Program-made: the position numbers and the translations under genes
Assembly (NCBI GenBank): GCA_963843275.1
Contig: CAWJJM010000012.1
Location: forward strand, 434,001-498,000
Length of the DNA: 64,000 nucleotides
Direction: 5' to 3'
From: CAWJJM01 sp963843275
GTDB lineage: Bacteria; Acidobacteriota; Thermoanaerobaculia; Multivoradales; JBCCEF01
Part shown: piece after piece, positions 53,612 to 61,972 of the stretch
Numbering within the stretch: the stretch's first letter is position 1
Layout of the letters: each line of letters begins with the position of its first letter
Notes under the pieces: model-generated
Seen by the model: the letters and a program-made list of their open reading frames with translations, nothing else
Told to the model about the DNA's origin: nothing
Databases searched by the model: none

Positions 53612-54640
53612 ATGGCCGCACTGGACCCCGCCGCGCCGAGCCTCGACTACACCCCGGAGATCGCTCGCCTCACCGCTCCGGTCTACGAACGGGTGCGGAA
53701 GGTCGTGCCGGCCGTCGAGTGGCCGGTGCACGCTCCGTACGTGGCCGCCATCGCCGAGCTCAAGCGGCGGCGCAACGCGGTGATCCTGGCGCACAACTAC
53801 CAGACGCCGGAGATCTTCCACGGCGTCGCGGACTACGTCGGCGACTCGCTGGGGCTGGCGCAGCAGGGCGCCTCCACCGAGGCCGACGTGATCGTGCTGG
53901 CCGGCGTGCACTTCATGGCCGAGACGGCGAAGATCCTCTCGCCCGAGAAGACCGTGCTCATCCCCGACGCGCGCGCCGGCTGCTCGCTGGCGGAGTCGAT
54001 CACGGCCGCCGACGTGCGCCTGCTGCGGGAGCGCTACCCGGGCGTGCCGGTGGTGACCTACGTCAACACCTCGGCCGAGGTCAAGGCCGAGTCCGACGTC
54101 TGCTGCACCTCGGCCAACGCGGTCGAGGTGGTCGAGTCGCTGGGGTCGGAGCGGGTGATCTTCCTCCCCGACGAGTACCTCGGGCGCTACGTGGCGGGGC
54201 AGACCGACGTCGAGGTGATCCTCTGGAAGGGGCACTGCGAGGTCCACGAGCGCTTCACCCCCGAGCAGATCCGCGACTTCCGCGGGCGCTTCGACGGCGT
54301 GCAGGTGCTGGCCCACCCGGAGTGCCCGCCCGAGGTGCTGGCGGAGGCCGACTTCGTCGGCTCGACGTCGGGGATGATCCGCCACGTCGGCGAGACGCGG
54401 CCGGCGCGGGTGGTGATGATCACCGAGTGCTCGATGAGCGACAACGTCGCGGTGGCGTACCCGGACGTGGAGTTCGTCCGCCCCTGCAACCTGTGCCCCC
54501 ACATGAAGCGGATCACGCTGCCGAAGATCCTGCGCTCGCTGGAGACCCTCCGCGAAGAGGTGCGGGTCGACCCGGCCGTGGCCGAGCGGGCGCGGCGGGC
54601 GGTGGAGCGCATGCTGGCGGTGGGGCGGAGGGAGCGGTGA
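53612..54640 (+). CDS. nadA: Quinolinate synthase NadA
   Basis: 342 residues from ATG 53612, with GGAGGAG nine bases before. H61 and Y63 lie in ILAHNYQTPEI. The three conserved cysteines for the [4Fe-4S] cluster are C124 in RAGCSLAES, C164 or C165 in SDVCCTSANAVE and C292 or C295 in PCNLCPHMKR. VNTSAEVKAE and STSGMIRH are further NadA blocks. The enzyme condenses iminoaspartate with DHAP to quinolinate, the iminoaspartate coming from NadB encoded directly after it. The stop overlaps the nadB start as GTGA. Likely controlled by the NadQ-like regulator. Confidence 0.96.
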   Translation: MAALDPAAPSLDYTPEIARLTAPVYERVRKVVPAVEWPVHAPYVAAIAELKRRRNAVILAHNYQTPEIFHGVADYVGDSLGLAQQGASTEADVIVLAGVHFMAETAKILSPEKTVLIPDARAGCSLAESITAADVRLLRERYPGVPVVTYVNTSAEVKAESDVCCTSANAVEVVESLGSERVIFLPDEYLGRYVAGQTDVEVILWKGHCEVHERFTPEQIRDFRGRFDGVQVLAHPECPPEVLAEADFVGSTSGMIRHVGETRPARVVMITECSMSDNVAVAYPDVEFVRPCNLCPHMKRITLPKILRSLETLREEVRVDPAVAERARRAVERMLAVGRRER

Positions 54641-56490
54641 GCGCCGCCGGCGGCGACGGCGCCGTCCCGGTGCGGCTGGACCTGGCGGTGCCGGCGGCGG
54701 CCGGCGGCGGGCCCGCCGCCGTCGCGGTGGACGAGGTGCGGACCTCGGACGTGCTCGTGGTCGGCACCGGGGTCGCCGGCCTGGCCGCGGCCCTGGGCTG
54801 CTCGCCGCGGGCCGTGACCGTGCTCACCAAGTCCGCTCTCGGCGCAGGCGGCTCGTCGGCCTGGGCCCAGGGCGGGGTGGCGGTGGCCTGGGGACGCGAC
54901 GACTCGCCGGCCCTGCACGCCGCCGACACCCTGGCGGTGGCCGGCGGGTTGGCGGAGCCGGAGCGCGTCGAGCTGCTGGCCCGCGAAGGGCCGCAGCGGA
55001 TCGCCGAGCTGATCCGGCTGGGCGCCCGCTTCGACCGGGCGGGCGACGCGAGCGCCGAGCTCGACCTGGGGCGGGAGGCGGCGCACAGCCGGCGCCGGAT
55101 CGTCCACGCCGGCGGCGACGCCACCGGCGCCGAGCTGGTGCGGACGTTGGTCGCCGCGGTGCGCCGGGCCCCCGGCGTCCGGGTCGACGAGGGGGTCTTC
55201 GCCGTCGACCTGGTGCTCGCGGCGGCGCCGCGCGCGGCGGCCGCCCCCCGCCGCGTGGCCGGCGTCCTGGCGCTCGACGCCACCGGTCGCCGGGTGCTCT
55301 ACCTGGCCGGCGCCACGGTGCTGGCCACCGGCGGGCTCGGGCAGCTCTTCCGCTACACCACCAACCCGGGCGAGGTGACCGCGGACGGCCTGGCGATGGC
55401 CGCCCGGGCCGGCGCGCGCCTCGCCGACGTCGAGATGGTGCAGTTCCATCCCACCGCGCTGGCCGCGGCCGACGGCGACCCGGTGCGCCTGCCGCTGCTC
55501 ACCGAGGCCCTGCGCGGCGAGGGCGCGATCCTGGTGGACGCCGCCGGCCGCCGCTTCCTGGCCGCCGAGCACCCGCTCGCGGAGCTCGCCCCGCGCGACG
55601 TCGTGGCGCGGGCGCTGCACCGGCGCCTGGCGGCCGGCGGGCGCGTCTTCCTCGACGGCCGGCGGGCGGTGGGGGAGCGCTTCCCCGATCGCTTCCCGAC
55701 CGTGTTCGCCGCCGCCCGGGATGCCGGCATCGACCCGCGGGTCGAGCGGCTGCCGGTGGCGCCGGCGGCGCACTACCACATGGGCGGCGTCGCCACCGAC
55801 GAGCGCGGGCGCTCGAGCCTGCCGGGCCTGTGGGCCTGCGGGGAGGTCGCCTCCACCGGGGTGCACGGCGCCAACCGGCTGGCCTCGAACTCGCTGCTCG
55901 AGGCCCTGGTCTTCGGGGCCCGCGTCGCGGAGGACCTGGCGCCCCGGATCGCGGCGGTCCCGGGCGCCTCGGCGACGGCGCTCGGCCGGCTCGAGGTCGG
56001 CGGGGCGGCGGTGCGCCGGGCGGCGGGGCAGCGGGCCTCCGAGGCGCCGCGCGAGGGCGAGCTCCTCGCCGCGGCGCGCCGGCTGCGTGCCGACCTGCGG
56101 CGCCTGGCCTGGGCGCGGATCGGGCTGGTGCGCGCGGCCGACGGCCTGCGGCGCGCCGGCGTCGAGATGGACCGGATCGAGGCGCGCCTCGGGCGGCTGC
56201 TCGGCGCGGCCGGCGCCGGTGCCGGTGCCGGGACCCCGCTGCGCTCGCTCCTCGAGAGTCGCAACCTGCTGGCCGCCGGGCGGCTGATCGCCGCCGCGGC
56301 CGCAGCCCGCCCGGAGAGCCGCGGGGCGCACCACCGCGAGGACTTCCCGCGGGAGGACCCGGCGTGGCGGCGGCGGCTGGGGGTGGTCGTCGGACCGGAA
56401 GGCGCGGTGGCGGTGGAGGCCGGCGGCGAGCGTCCGGCGGTGGGCGGCGCGGCGGCGGTGTCGCTCGGCCGCACCCGGGGCGGCCGATGA
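54637..56490 (+). CDS. nadB: L-aspartate oxidase NadB
   Basis: 617 residues from GTG 54637. A 30-residue Ala/Gly-rich extension precedes the FAD motif VLVVGTGVAGLAAAL. NadB/SdhA-type motifs include GAGGSSAWAQGGVAVAW, LGREAAHSRRRIVHAGGDATG, TGGLGQLFRYTTNPGEVT, and EMVQFHPTAL. HYHMGGVATDERGRSSLPGL and GVHGANRLASNSLLEALVF close the flavin domain. It oxidises L-aspartate to iminoaspartate with oxygen or fumarate, and is coupled to nadA and nadC by stop/start overlaps. The protein is longer than the usual 530-540 residues because of the N-terminal extension and a long C-terminal helical region. Confidence 0.95.
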   Translation: MSAAGGDGAVPVRLDLAVPAAAGGGPAAVAVDEVRTSDVLVVGTGVAGLAAALGCSPRAVTVLTKSALGAGGSSAWAQGGVAVAWGRDDSPALHAADTLAVAGGLAEPERVELLAREGPQRIAELIRLGARFDRAGDASAELDLGREAAHSRRRIVHAGGDATGAELVRTLVAAVRRAPGVRVDEGVFAVDLVLAAAPRAAAAPRRVAGVLALDATGRRVLYLAGATVLATGGLGQLFRYTTNPGEVTADGLAMAARAGARLADVEMVQFHPTALAAADGDPVRLPLLTEALRGEGAILVDAAGRRFLAAEHPLAELAPRDVVARALHRRLAAGGRVFLDGRRAVGERFPDRFPTVFAAARDAGIDPRVERLPVAPAAHYHMGGVATDERGRSSLPGLWACGEVASTGVHGANRLASNSLLEALVFGARVAEDLAPRIAAVPGASATALGRLEVGGAAVRRAAGQRASEAPREGELLAAARRLRADLRRLAWARIGLVRAADGLRRAGVEMDRIEARLGRLLGAAGAGAGAGTPLRSLLESRNLLAAGRLIAAAAAARPESRGAHHREDFPREDPAWRRRLGVVVGPEGAVAVEAGGERPAVGGAAAVSLGRTRGGR

Positions 56491-57395
56491 CCGCCGAGCG
56501 CCTCGCGCCGGTGGCGGCGCGCGGGCCTGCGGTGCGGCTCGAGCCGCTCTACCCGCTGCTCTACGAACCGCTCGTCCGCCGCGCCCTGGAGGAGGACCTA
56601 GGGGGCGCCGGCGACCTGACCACCGACGCCGTGCTCCCCGCCGGCCTCGCCGCGCGGGGGCGGCTGGTGGCCCGGGCGGCCGGGCGGGTCGCCGGGCTCG
56701 GGGTGGCGGCCGCCGCCTTCCACGCCCTCGACCCGGACATCGAGGTGGCGGTCCGCGTCCCCGACGGGGCCGACGCCGGAGCCGGCGACGTGCTGGCGAC
56801 GGTGCGGGGTCCCGCGCGCCCCATCCTCTCGGCCGAGCGGGTGGCGCTGAACTTCCTCGGGCGGCTCAGCGGCATCGCCACCGCGACCCGCGACGTGGTC
56901 GCGGCGGTGGCCGCGGCCGCCCCCCGGGCGCGGGTCGCCTGCACCCGCAAGACCACCCCCGGCCTGCGCGCCCTGGAGAAGTACGCGGTGCGCGCCGGCG
57001 GAGGCAGCAACCACCGCTTCGGCCTCGACGACGCGGTGCTGGTCAAGGACAACCACGTGGCGGTGGCGGGGGGCGTCGCGGCGGCGGTCGAGCGGGTGCG
57101 GGCGCGGGTCGGCCACCTGGTGAAGGTGGAGGTCGAGGTGGACGACCTCGACCAGCTCGAGGCGGCGCTGGCCGCCGGGGTCGACGCCGTGCTGCTCGAC
57201 AACATGGACCTCGCCACCCTGCGGCGGGCCGTGGCCCGGGTCGGCGGCCGCGCCGTCACCGAGGCCTCCGGCGGCATCACCCCCGAGACCGCCGCGGCGG
57301 TGGCCGCCACCGGCGTCGACGTCCTCTCCCTCGGCTGGCTGACCCACTCCGTCACCACCCTCGACGTCGCCCTCGACCTCGACCCGCTCGTCTAG
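56487..57395 (+). CDS. nadC: Nicotinate-nucleotide pyrophosphorylase NadC
   Basis: 302 residues from ATG 56487 in an ATGA overlap with nadB. The family motifs are EDLGGAGDLTTDAVLP, RVALNFLGRLSGIAT, TRKTTPGLRALEKYAVRAGG, HRFGLDDAVLVKDNH and VKVEVEVDDLDQLEAAL. DAVLLDNMD and TEASGGITPETA are the phosphoribosyl-side blocks. It makes nicotinate mononucleotide from quinolinate and PRPP. With nadA and nadB it completes de novo NAD synthesis to NaMN within one operon. Confidence 0.95.
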   Translation: MTAERLAPVAARGPAVRLEPLYPLLYEPLVRRALEEDLGGAGDLTTDAVLPAGLAARGRLVARAAGRVAGLGVAAAAFHALDPDIEVAVRVPDGADAGAGDVLATVRGPARPILSAERVALNFLGRLSGIATATRDVVAAVAAAAPRARVACTRKTTPGLRALEKYAVRAGGGSNHRFGLDDAVLVKDNHVAVAGGVAAAVERVRARVGHLVKVEVEVDDLDQLEAALAAGVDAVLLDNMDLATLRRAVARVGGRAVTEASGGITPETAAAVAATGVDVLSLGWLTHSVTTLDVALDLDPLV

Positions 57396-57462
57396 GGACG
57401 GCGGCCTCTCCCGACCCCGTCGTCGGTCCGCCGGAGGGGAAGGCGGGCGGCGCCGGGCGGGT

Positions 57463-57468
57463 TAGACT
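57463..57468 (+). promoter_or_regulatory. TAGACT -10 box, leaderless promoter of lipA
   Basis: TAGACT ends six bases before ATG 57475, so the mRNA should start at the start codon. lipA thus has its own promoter besides any read-through from nadABC. Confidence 0.5.
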
Positions 57469-57474
57469 GGGTGC

Positions 57475-58413
57475 ATGGGCGAGGGACTGATCCAGATCGG
57501 CGGCGGCTCGGAGCCCGCCGGGGCACGGCGGGCGCGGCCGCCGTGGCTGCGCATCAAGCTGGCGACGCCGGCCGAGTACCACAAGGTCCGCCGGCTGGTC
57601 GACGGCCTGTCGCTCAACACGGTGTGCGAAGAGGCGCGCTGTCCCAACATCTACGAGTGCTGGGGGCAGCACGGCACCGCCACCTTCATGATCCTCGGCG
57701 ACACCTGCACCCGCCGGTGCGGCTTCTGCGCGGTGCACAGCGGCCGGCCGCCGGCGGGTCCGGACCCCGACGAGCCGGGCCACCTGGCGTCCGCGGTGGC
57801 CTCGATGGGGCTGCGCCACGCGGTGATCACTTCGGTCGACCGCGACGACCTGCCCGACGGCGGGGCGGGTCACTGGGCGGCGGTGATCCGCGCCGTCCAC
57901 GAGCGCAACCCCGACTGTGCCGTCGAGGTGCTGACGCCGGACTTCCGCGGTGTCACCGACGCCCTCGACACGGTGCTCGGGGCGGCGCCGGAGGTCTTCT
58001 CCCACAACATGGAGACGGTGCCCCGCCTGTACCGCAGGGCCCGGCCCGGCAGCCGCTACGAGCGCTCGCTCGCACTGCTCGCGGAGGCCTCGCGGCGGCG
58101 CGACGCCGGCCGCTACTCGGGGCGCATCAAGACCGGGATCATGGTGGGCCTGGGCGAGACGCCGGACGAGGTCCGCGCCACCCTGCGCGATATCCGCGGC
58201 GCCGGGGTCGAGGTGATGACGCTGGGGCAGTACCTCCAGCCCACCTCCGACCACCTGCCGGTCGACCGCTGGGTGAGCCCCGAGGAGTTCGCCGGCTACC
58301 GCGAGTACGCGCTCGCCCTCGGCTTCCTCCACTGCGAGGCCGGCCCGCTGGTGCGCTCGTCCTACCACGCCCACGAGCACGTCCCCGGCGGCGGCGTTCC
58401 GCTGCGCGGCTAG
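57475..58413 (+). CDS. lipA: Lipoyl synthase LipA
   Basis: 312 residues. The auxiliary cluster motif CX4CX5C is C51, C56, C62, and the radical-SAM motif CX3CX2C is C78, C82, C85 in DTCTRRCGFCAVHSG. The C-terminal RSSY (in GPLVRSSYHAHEHV) supplies the Ser ligand of the auxiliary cluster. HNMETVPRLY and the glycine-rich SAM-side segments are present. It inserts two sulfurs into octanoyl groups delivered by LipB. Its 79-base gap from nadC contains its own TAGACT box. All required ligands are intact. Confidence 0.96.
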   Translation: MGEGLIQIGGGSEPAGARRARPPWLRIKLATPAEYHKVRRLVDGLSLNTVCEEARCPNIYECWGQHGTATFMILGDTCTRRCGFCAVHSGRPPAGPDPDEPGHLASAVASMGLRHAVITSVDRDDLPDGGAGHWAAVIRAVHERNPDCAVEVLTPDFRGVTDALDTVLGAAPEVFSHNMETVPRLYRRARPGSRYERSLALLAEASRRRDAGRYSGRIKTGIMVGLGETPDEVRATLRDIRGAGVEVMTLGQYLQPTSDHLPVDRWVSPEEFAGYREYALALGFLHCEAGPLVRSSYHAHEHVPGGGVPLRG

Positions 58414-58478
58414 GCAGGACACGCCGCAGGCGGCCCGAGCGAGCGCCGCCGCCGCCGAGCCCGCATCCCCCTCCGGCC

Positions 58479-59444
58479 TCAGCCCTCGGGCGGGCTCAGC
58501 GCCGCCCGCCGCACCGCCGCCGAGCGGCGGCTGACCACCCACAGGCCGGCCGCGATCAGGGCGAAGCCCGCCGCCTGCCGTGGGCCGAAGCGCTCCCCCA
58601 GCAGCAGCGTCGCCAGCACCGCCGAGCCCACCGGCTGCAGGGTCGTGTAGGCCGCGACCAGGGTGGGGGAGGAGCGGCGCACCGCCCAGGTGTTGAGCGC
58701 GTAGCCGATCAGGGTGGGGAAGACGAGGATGTAGGCCAGACCGCCGAGGGTGCCGGCCGAGAGCGCCCCGAAGTCGGTCGCCGCCAGCTCGTCGCCGCCC
58801 ACCGCGAACACCCCCACCGCCCCGAACACGAACGATCCGGCGATCACCGTGCGCCAGCCGAGGTGGCGGTGCACGGGACGCTGGAAGACCAGGAAGGCGC
58901 CGTAGCAGAGGCAGGTGCCGACCACCAGAAGGTTGCCCACCGCCTGCTGGTCGCGCAGGGAGAAGGCGGTGGGATCGAGGATGGTCAGCGCCCCGCCGAC
59001 CGCAAGGAGGATCCCCACCAGCCGCCGGGGCCCGACCCGGTCGATGCCGAAGAGCGCGCCGATGCCGGCGGCGAAGACCGGGACCGAGGGCATCAGGATG
59101 GCGGCGTTGGTGGCCGTCGTCCGCGCCAGCCCGGCGACGAAGAGGACCTGGCTGGCGAAGACGCCGAGGGCGCCGAGCAGGGCCAGGGCCGGGAGCTGTC
59201 GCAGGCGGGGCAGGCGGCGGTCGTGCCAGGCCGCGAAGCCGGTCAGCAGCGGTGCCGCGAAGCCCGCCCGCAGGCAGGCGACGGCGAGGGGATGGACCTC
59301 GCCGAGCACCTGCTTGCCCCAGACGTGGAAGCCGCTGAAGACGAGCTGCACGGCGAGCAGCGCCAGGTGCACCCGCAGGGCGGTGCCGCCGGAGGCGCCG
59401 ACCGGCGTCCGGCCCCGCCCCCTCTGTGGCTCGCCGCGGTCCAC
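58479..59444 (-). CDS. EamA/DMT-family transporter
   Basis: 321 residues from GTG 59444. Ten hydrophobic helices arise from two repeats of five, beginning LALLAVQLVFSGFHVWGKQV and, in the second half, VVGTCLCYGAFLVFQRPVHR. TTLQPVGSAVLATLLLGERF is the conserved last-but-one EamA segment. These proteins are drug/metabolite-superfamily permeases in the inner membrane, often exporting amino acids or small metabolites. The substrate is unknown. A TACAGT box ends nine bases before the start codon. It is convergent with lipA. Confidence 0.88.
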   Translation of the reverse strand: MDRGEPQRGRGRTPVGASGGTALRVHLALLAVQLVFSGFHVWGKQVLGEVHPLAVACLRAGFAAPLLTGFAAWHDRRLPRLRQLPALALLGALGVFASQVLFVAGLARTTATNAAILMPSVPVFAAGIGALFGIDRVGPRRLVGILLAVGGALTILDPTAFSLRDQQAVGNLLVVGTCLCYGAFLVFQRPVHRHLGWRTVIAGSFVFGAVGVFAVGGDELAATDFGALSAGTLGGLAYILVFPTLIGYALNTWAVRRSSPTLVAAYTTLQPVGSAVLATLLLGERFGPRQAAGFALIAAGLWVVSRRSAAVRRAALSPPEG

Positions 59445-59486
59445 GGGCGCGGCACTGTAGCACCGTCGGCCGCGGTTGCGGGGGCT

Positions 59487-59492
59487 TAGAAT
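59487..59492 (+). promoter_or_regulatory. TAGAAT -10 box of the kinase-hydrolase gene
   Basis: TAGAAT ends 12 bases before ATG 59505, giving a leader of about five bases without a Shine-Dalgarno sequence. Confidence 0.45.
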
Positions 59493-59504
59493 CGCCGGGT
59501 CACG

Positions 59505-61409
59505 ATGCCGCAGCCGTCGCTCTGCCCGCGCTGTCACGCCGAGCTCCCGCCGGGAGCCGGTGGGGCGGCCGACTGCCCGCAGTGCCTGCTCCGCATGGGG
59601 ATCGGAGAGGGTGCGCCCGCGGCCCCCGGAGCCGGCCTGGCCGGCGCGCAGCTCGGTCCCTACCGGGTGGGGGAGCTGCTCGGAGCCGGCGGCATGGGCC
59701 ACGTCTACGAGGCGGTGGACACCCGCCTCGACCGTCACGTCGCGCTGAAGGTCCTGGCGCCCGAGGTCGCGACCGACCCCGACCGCCTGCGCCGCTTCCG
59801 GCGCGAGGCCCGCACCGTCGCGGCGCTCAACCACCCGGCGATCGTCACCGTCCACTCGATCGAGGAGATCGACGGCCTGCACTTCCTCACCATGGAGCGG
59901 GTGGAGGGTCGCACGGTGGACCGCCTGATCCCGCCGGGCGGGATGCCGCTCGGTCTGCTGGTCGCCGTCGCCCTGCCGCTCGCCGAGGCGCTCGAAGCCG
60001 CCCACGAGGCCGGGGTCGTCCACCGCGACCTCAAGCCCGCCAACGTGATGGTCGAACGATCGGGACGGGTCAAGCTCCTCGACTTCAGCCTGGCGCTGCG
60101 CGACGGCCGTCCGCTGGCGGGCGGCGACGGCTCGGACGCTCTGCGCACCCGGGCCGGCTTGATCCTCGGCACCCTGCCGTACCTGTCGCCGGAGCAGGTG
60201 CAGGGGCGCCGCGCCGACGAGCGGTCGGACCGCTTCTCCTTCGGCGTGCTGCTCCACGAGATGGCCACCGGGTCGCGCCCCTTCGGCGGCGACAGCGCCC
60301 CGGAGCTGTTCGCCGCCATCCTCCGCGACGAGGCGCCGCCGCTGCTCCGGGAACGCCCCGATCTCCCCGCCGGTCTCGGGGCGATGGTCGCCCGGTTGCT
60401 GGCCAAGGACCCGGAGGGCCGCCCCGGATCCACCGCCGAGGTGGTCGCCGTCCTCCGCGGTCTGGCCGAGGACCTGGAGGAGGGCGTGGCGGCCGGGCCT
60501 CCGGCGCCGGCCGCGGCGTCGCCGGAGCCCGCTTCGGCCTCCGGCGTGCCCACTGCCCCGTTGCCGGCCCACGAGATCCGTTTCTGCACCACCTCGGACG
60601 GCGTGCGGATCGCCTTCGCGTCGGCCGGTGAGGGAACACCGCTGGTGAAGACGGCCAACTGGCTCAACCACCTCGAGTACGACTGGCGGAGCCCGGTCTG
60701 GCGGCCCTGGCTGGCCGAGCTGACGCGGCGCCACCGCCTGGTGCGCTACGACGAGCGCGGCAACGGATTGTCGGACTGGGACGTCGGCGAGCTGTCGGTC
60801 GACGCCTTCGTGCGCGACCTCGAGACCGTGGTCGACGCCGTCGGCCTCGGTCGCTTTCCACTGTTCGCCATCTCCCAGGGCTGCGCGGTGGCGGTGGCCT
60901 ACGCGGTGCGGCACCCGGACCGGGTGACGCGGCTGGTCCTCTACGGAGGTTTCGCCCGCGGCTGGGCAGGACGCGGTGCGGAGAGCCGCCAGTGGGGCCG
61001 GGCCTTCCGTACGCTGATCCGTCAAGGTTGGGGTCGGCGCCACCCGGCTCTGCGGCAGGCGCTGGTGCCGCTGTTCGCCCCGGCGGCGACCCCCGAGCAG
61101 GCCGCCTGGTTCGAGGAGCTGCACCGGGTCAGCACGTCGCCGGAGAACGCGGTGCGGCTGTGGGACGCATTCGGCGAGCTCGACGTCACCTCCGAGCTGG
61201 GGAAGGTGGCGGTGCCGACCCTGGTCGTCCACTGCCGCGACGACGCCCTGGTCTCGTTCCGGATGGGCCACGAGATGGCCGCCGCGATCCCCGGCGCCCG
61301 CTTCTTGCTCCTCGACAGCGCCAACCACCTGCTTCTGCCCGGCGAGCCCGCCTGGGACCGTCTGCTCCCCGAGATCGAGTCCTTCCTCGCCGCCGAAGGC
61401 GCCGGTTGA
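59505..61409 (+). CDS. Ser/Thr protein kinase fused to an alpha/beta hydrolase
   Basis: 634 residues in three parts. Residues 7-27 form a zinc ribbon (C7, C10, C24, C27). Residues 53-320 are a Hanks-type kinase with Gly loop GAGGMGHVYEA, K82, HRDLKPAN (173-180) and the APE-equivalent SPEQ. The DFG motif is D193-F-S, with Ser for Gly. After a Pro/Ala linker, residues 355-634 are an alpha/beta hydrolase with YDERGNGLSDWD, nucleophile S457 in AISQGCAVA, and candidate Asp and His in CRDDALV and SANHLL. No membrane helix is seen. It may couple phosphorylation to hydrolysis of a small signal or ester, but this is inference. The metal-binding Asp is intact, so the kinase is probably active. Confidence 0.88.
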   Translation: MPQPSLCPRCHAELPPGAGGAADCPQCLLRMGIGEGAPAAPGAGLAGAQLGPYRVGELLGAGGMGHVYEAVDTRLDRHVALKVLAPEVATDPDRLRRFRREARTVAALNHPAIVTVHSIEEIDGLHFLTMERVEGRTVDRLIPPGGMPLGLLVAVALPLAEALEAAHEAGVVHRDLKPANVMVERSGRVKLLDFSLALRDGRPLAGGDGSDALRTRAGLILGTLPYLSPEQVQGRRADERSDRFSFGVLLHEMATGSRPFGGDSAPELFAAILRDEAPPLLRERPDLPAGLGAMVARLLAKDPEGRPGSTAEVVAVLRGLAEDLEEGVAAGPPAPAAASPEPASASGVPTAPLPAHEIRFCTTSDGVRIAFASAGEGTPLVKTANWLNHLEYDWRSPVWRPWLAELTRRHRLVRYDERGNGLSDWDVGELSVDAFVRDLETVVDAVGLGRFPLFAISQGCAVAVAYAVRHPDRVTRLVLYGGFARGWAGRGAESRQWGRAFRTLIRQGWGRRHPALRQALVPLFAPAATPEQAAWFEELHRVSTSPENAVRLWDAFGELDVTSELGKVAVPTLVVHCRDDALVSFRMGHEMAAAIPGARFLLLDSANHLLLPGEPAWDRLLPEIESFLAAEGAG

Positions 61410-61477
61410 GCCCGGGCCTTCGGCTACAATCCGTTGCGGTCCTCGCCACCCGCCGGCCCATCCCCGAAGGAGAACCG

Positions 61478-61924
61478 ATGTCTCCCGAGACTGACCTCGT
61501 GATCCGCCCCCTCGACGAGCTGGACGTCTCCGGCATCGCCGCCATCGACGAGAAGATCGGCGGCACCTACCGCCCGGAAGTCTGGGAGGCCCGCTGCGGT
61601 TACTACATCCGCCGGGACCCGGAGGGCTCGTTCGTCGCCGAGGCGGGCGGCCGGGTCGTCGGGTTCATGCTCGGCGAGGTGCGGTCGGGGGAGTTCGGGC
61701 TCGAGGAGCCGACCGGCTGGATCGAGGTCCTGGGGGTGGACCCCGACGTCCGCGGCCGCGCCGTCGGCCGGCGTCTCGCCGACGCGATGATCGGCCGCTT
61801 CCGGGCCCAGGGGGCGACGCGGGTGCGGACCCTGGTCGACGAGCAGCGCGAGGACATCCGCGCCTTCTTCGCCAGCCTGGGCTTCGAGCCGTCGACGCTG
61901 CGCCCGTTCGGCCGCCGCCTGTAG
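61478..61924 (+). CDS. GNAT-family N-acetyltransferase
   Basis: 148 residues from ATG 61478, with AAGGAG five bases upstream. The acetyl-CoA site is VLGVDPDVRGRAVGRRLADA, which matches the R/Q-x-x-G-x-G/A motif. Further strands are SFVAEAGGRVVGFMLGEV and the C-terminal FFASLGFEPS. This is a compact single-domain GNAT, and the substrate is not identifiable. It precedes the di-iron protein gene by 48 bases and may be cotranscribed with it. Confidence 0.85.
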   Translation: MSPETDLVIRPLDELDVSGIAAIDEKIGGTYRPEVWEARCGYYIRRDPEGSFVAEAGGRVVGFMLGEVRSGEFGLEEPTGWIEVLGVDPDVRGRAVGRRLADAMIGRFRAQGATRVRTLVDEQREDIRAFFASLGFEPSTLRPFGRRL

Positions 61925-61972
61925 AGTCGGGCCCGTCCCGCCGGAAGAGAGCTTGCAACTGAGGAGTCGACG

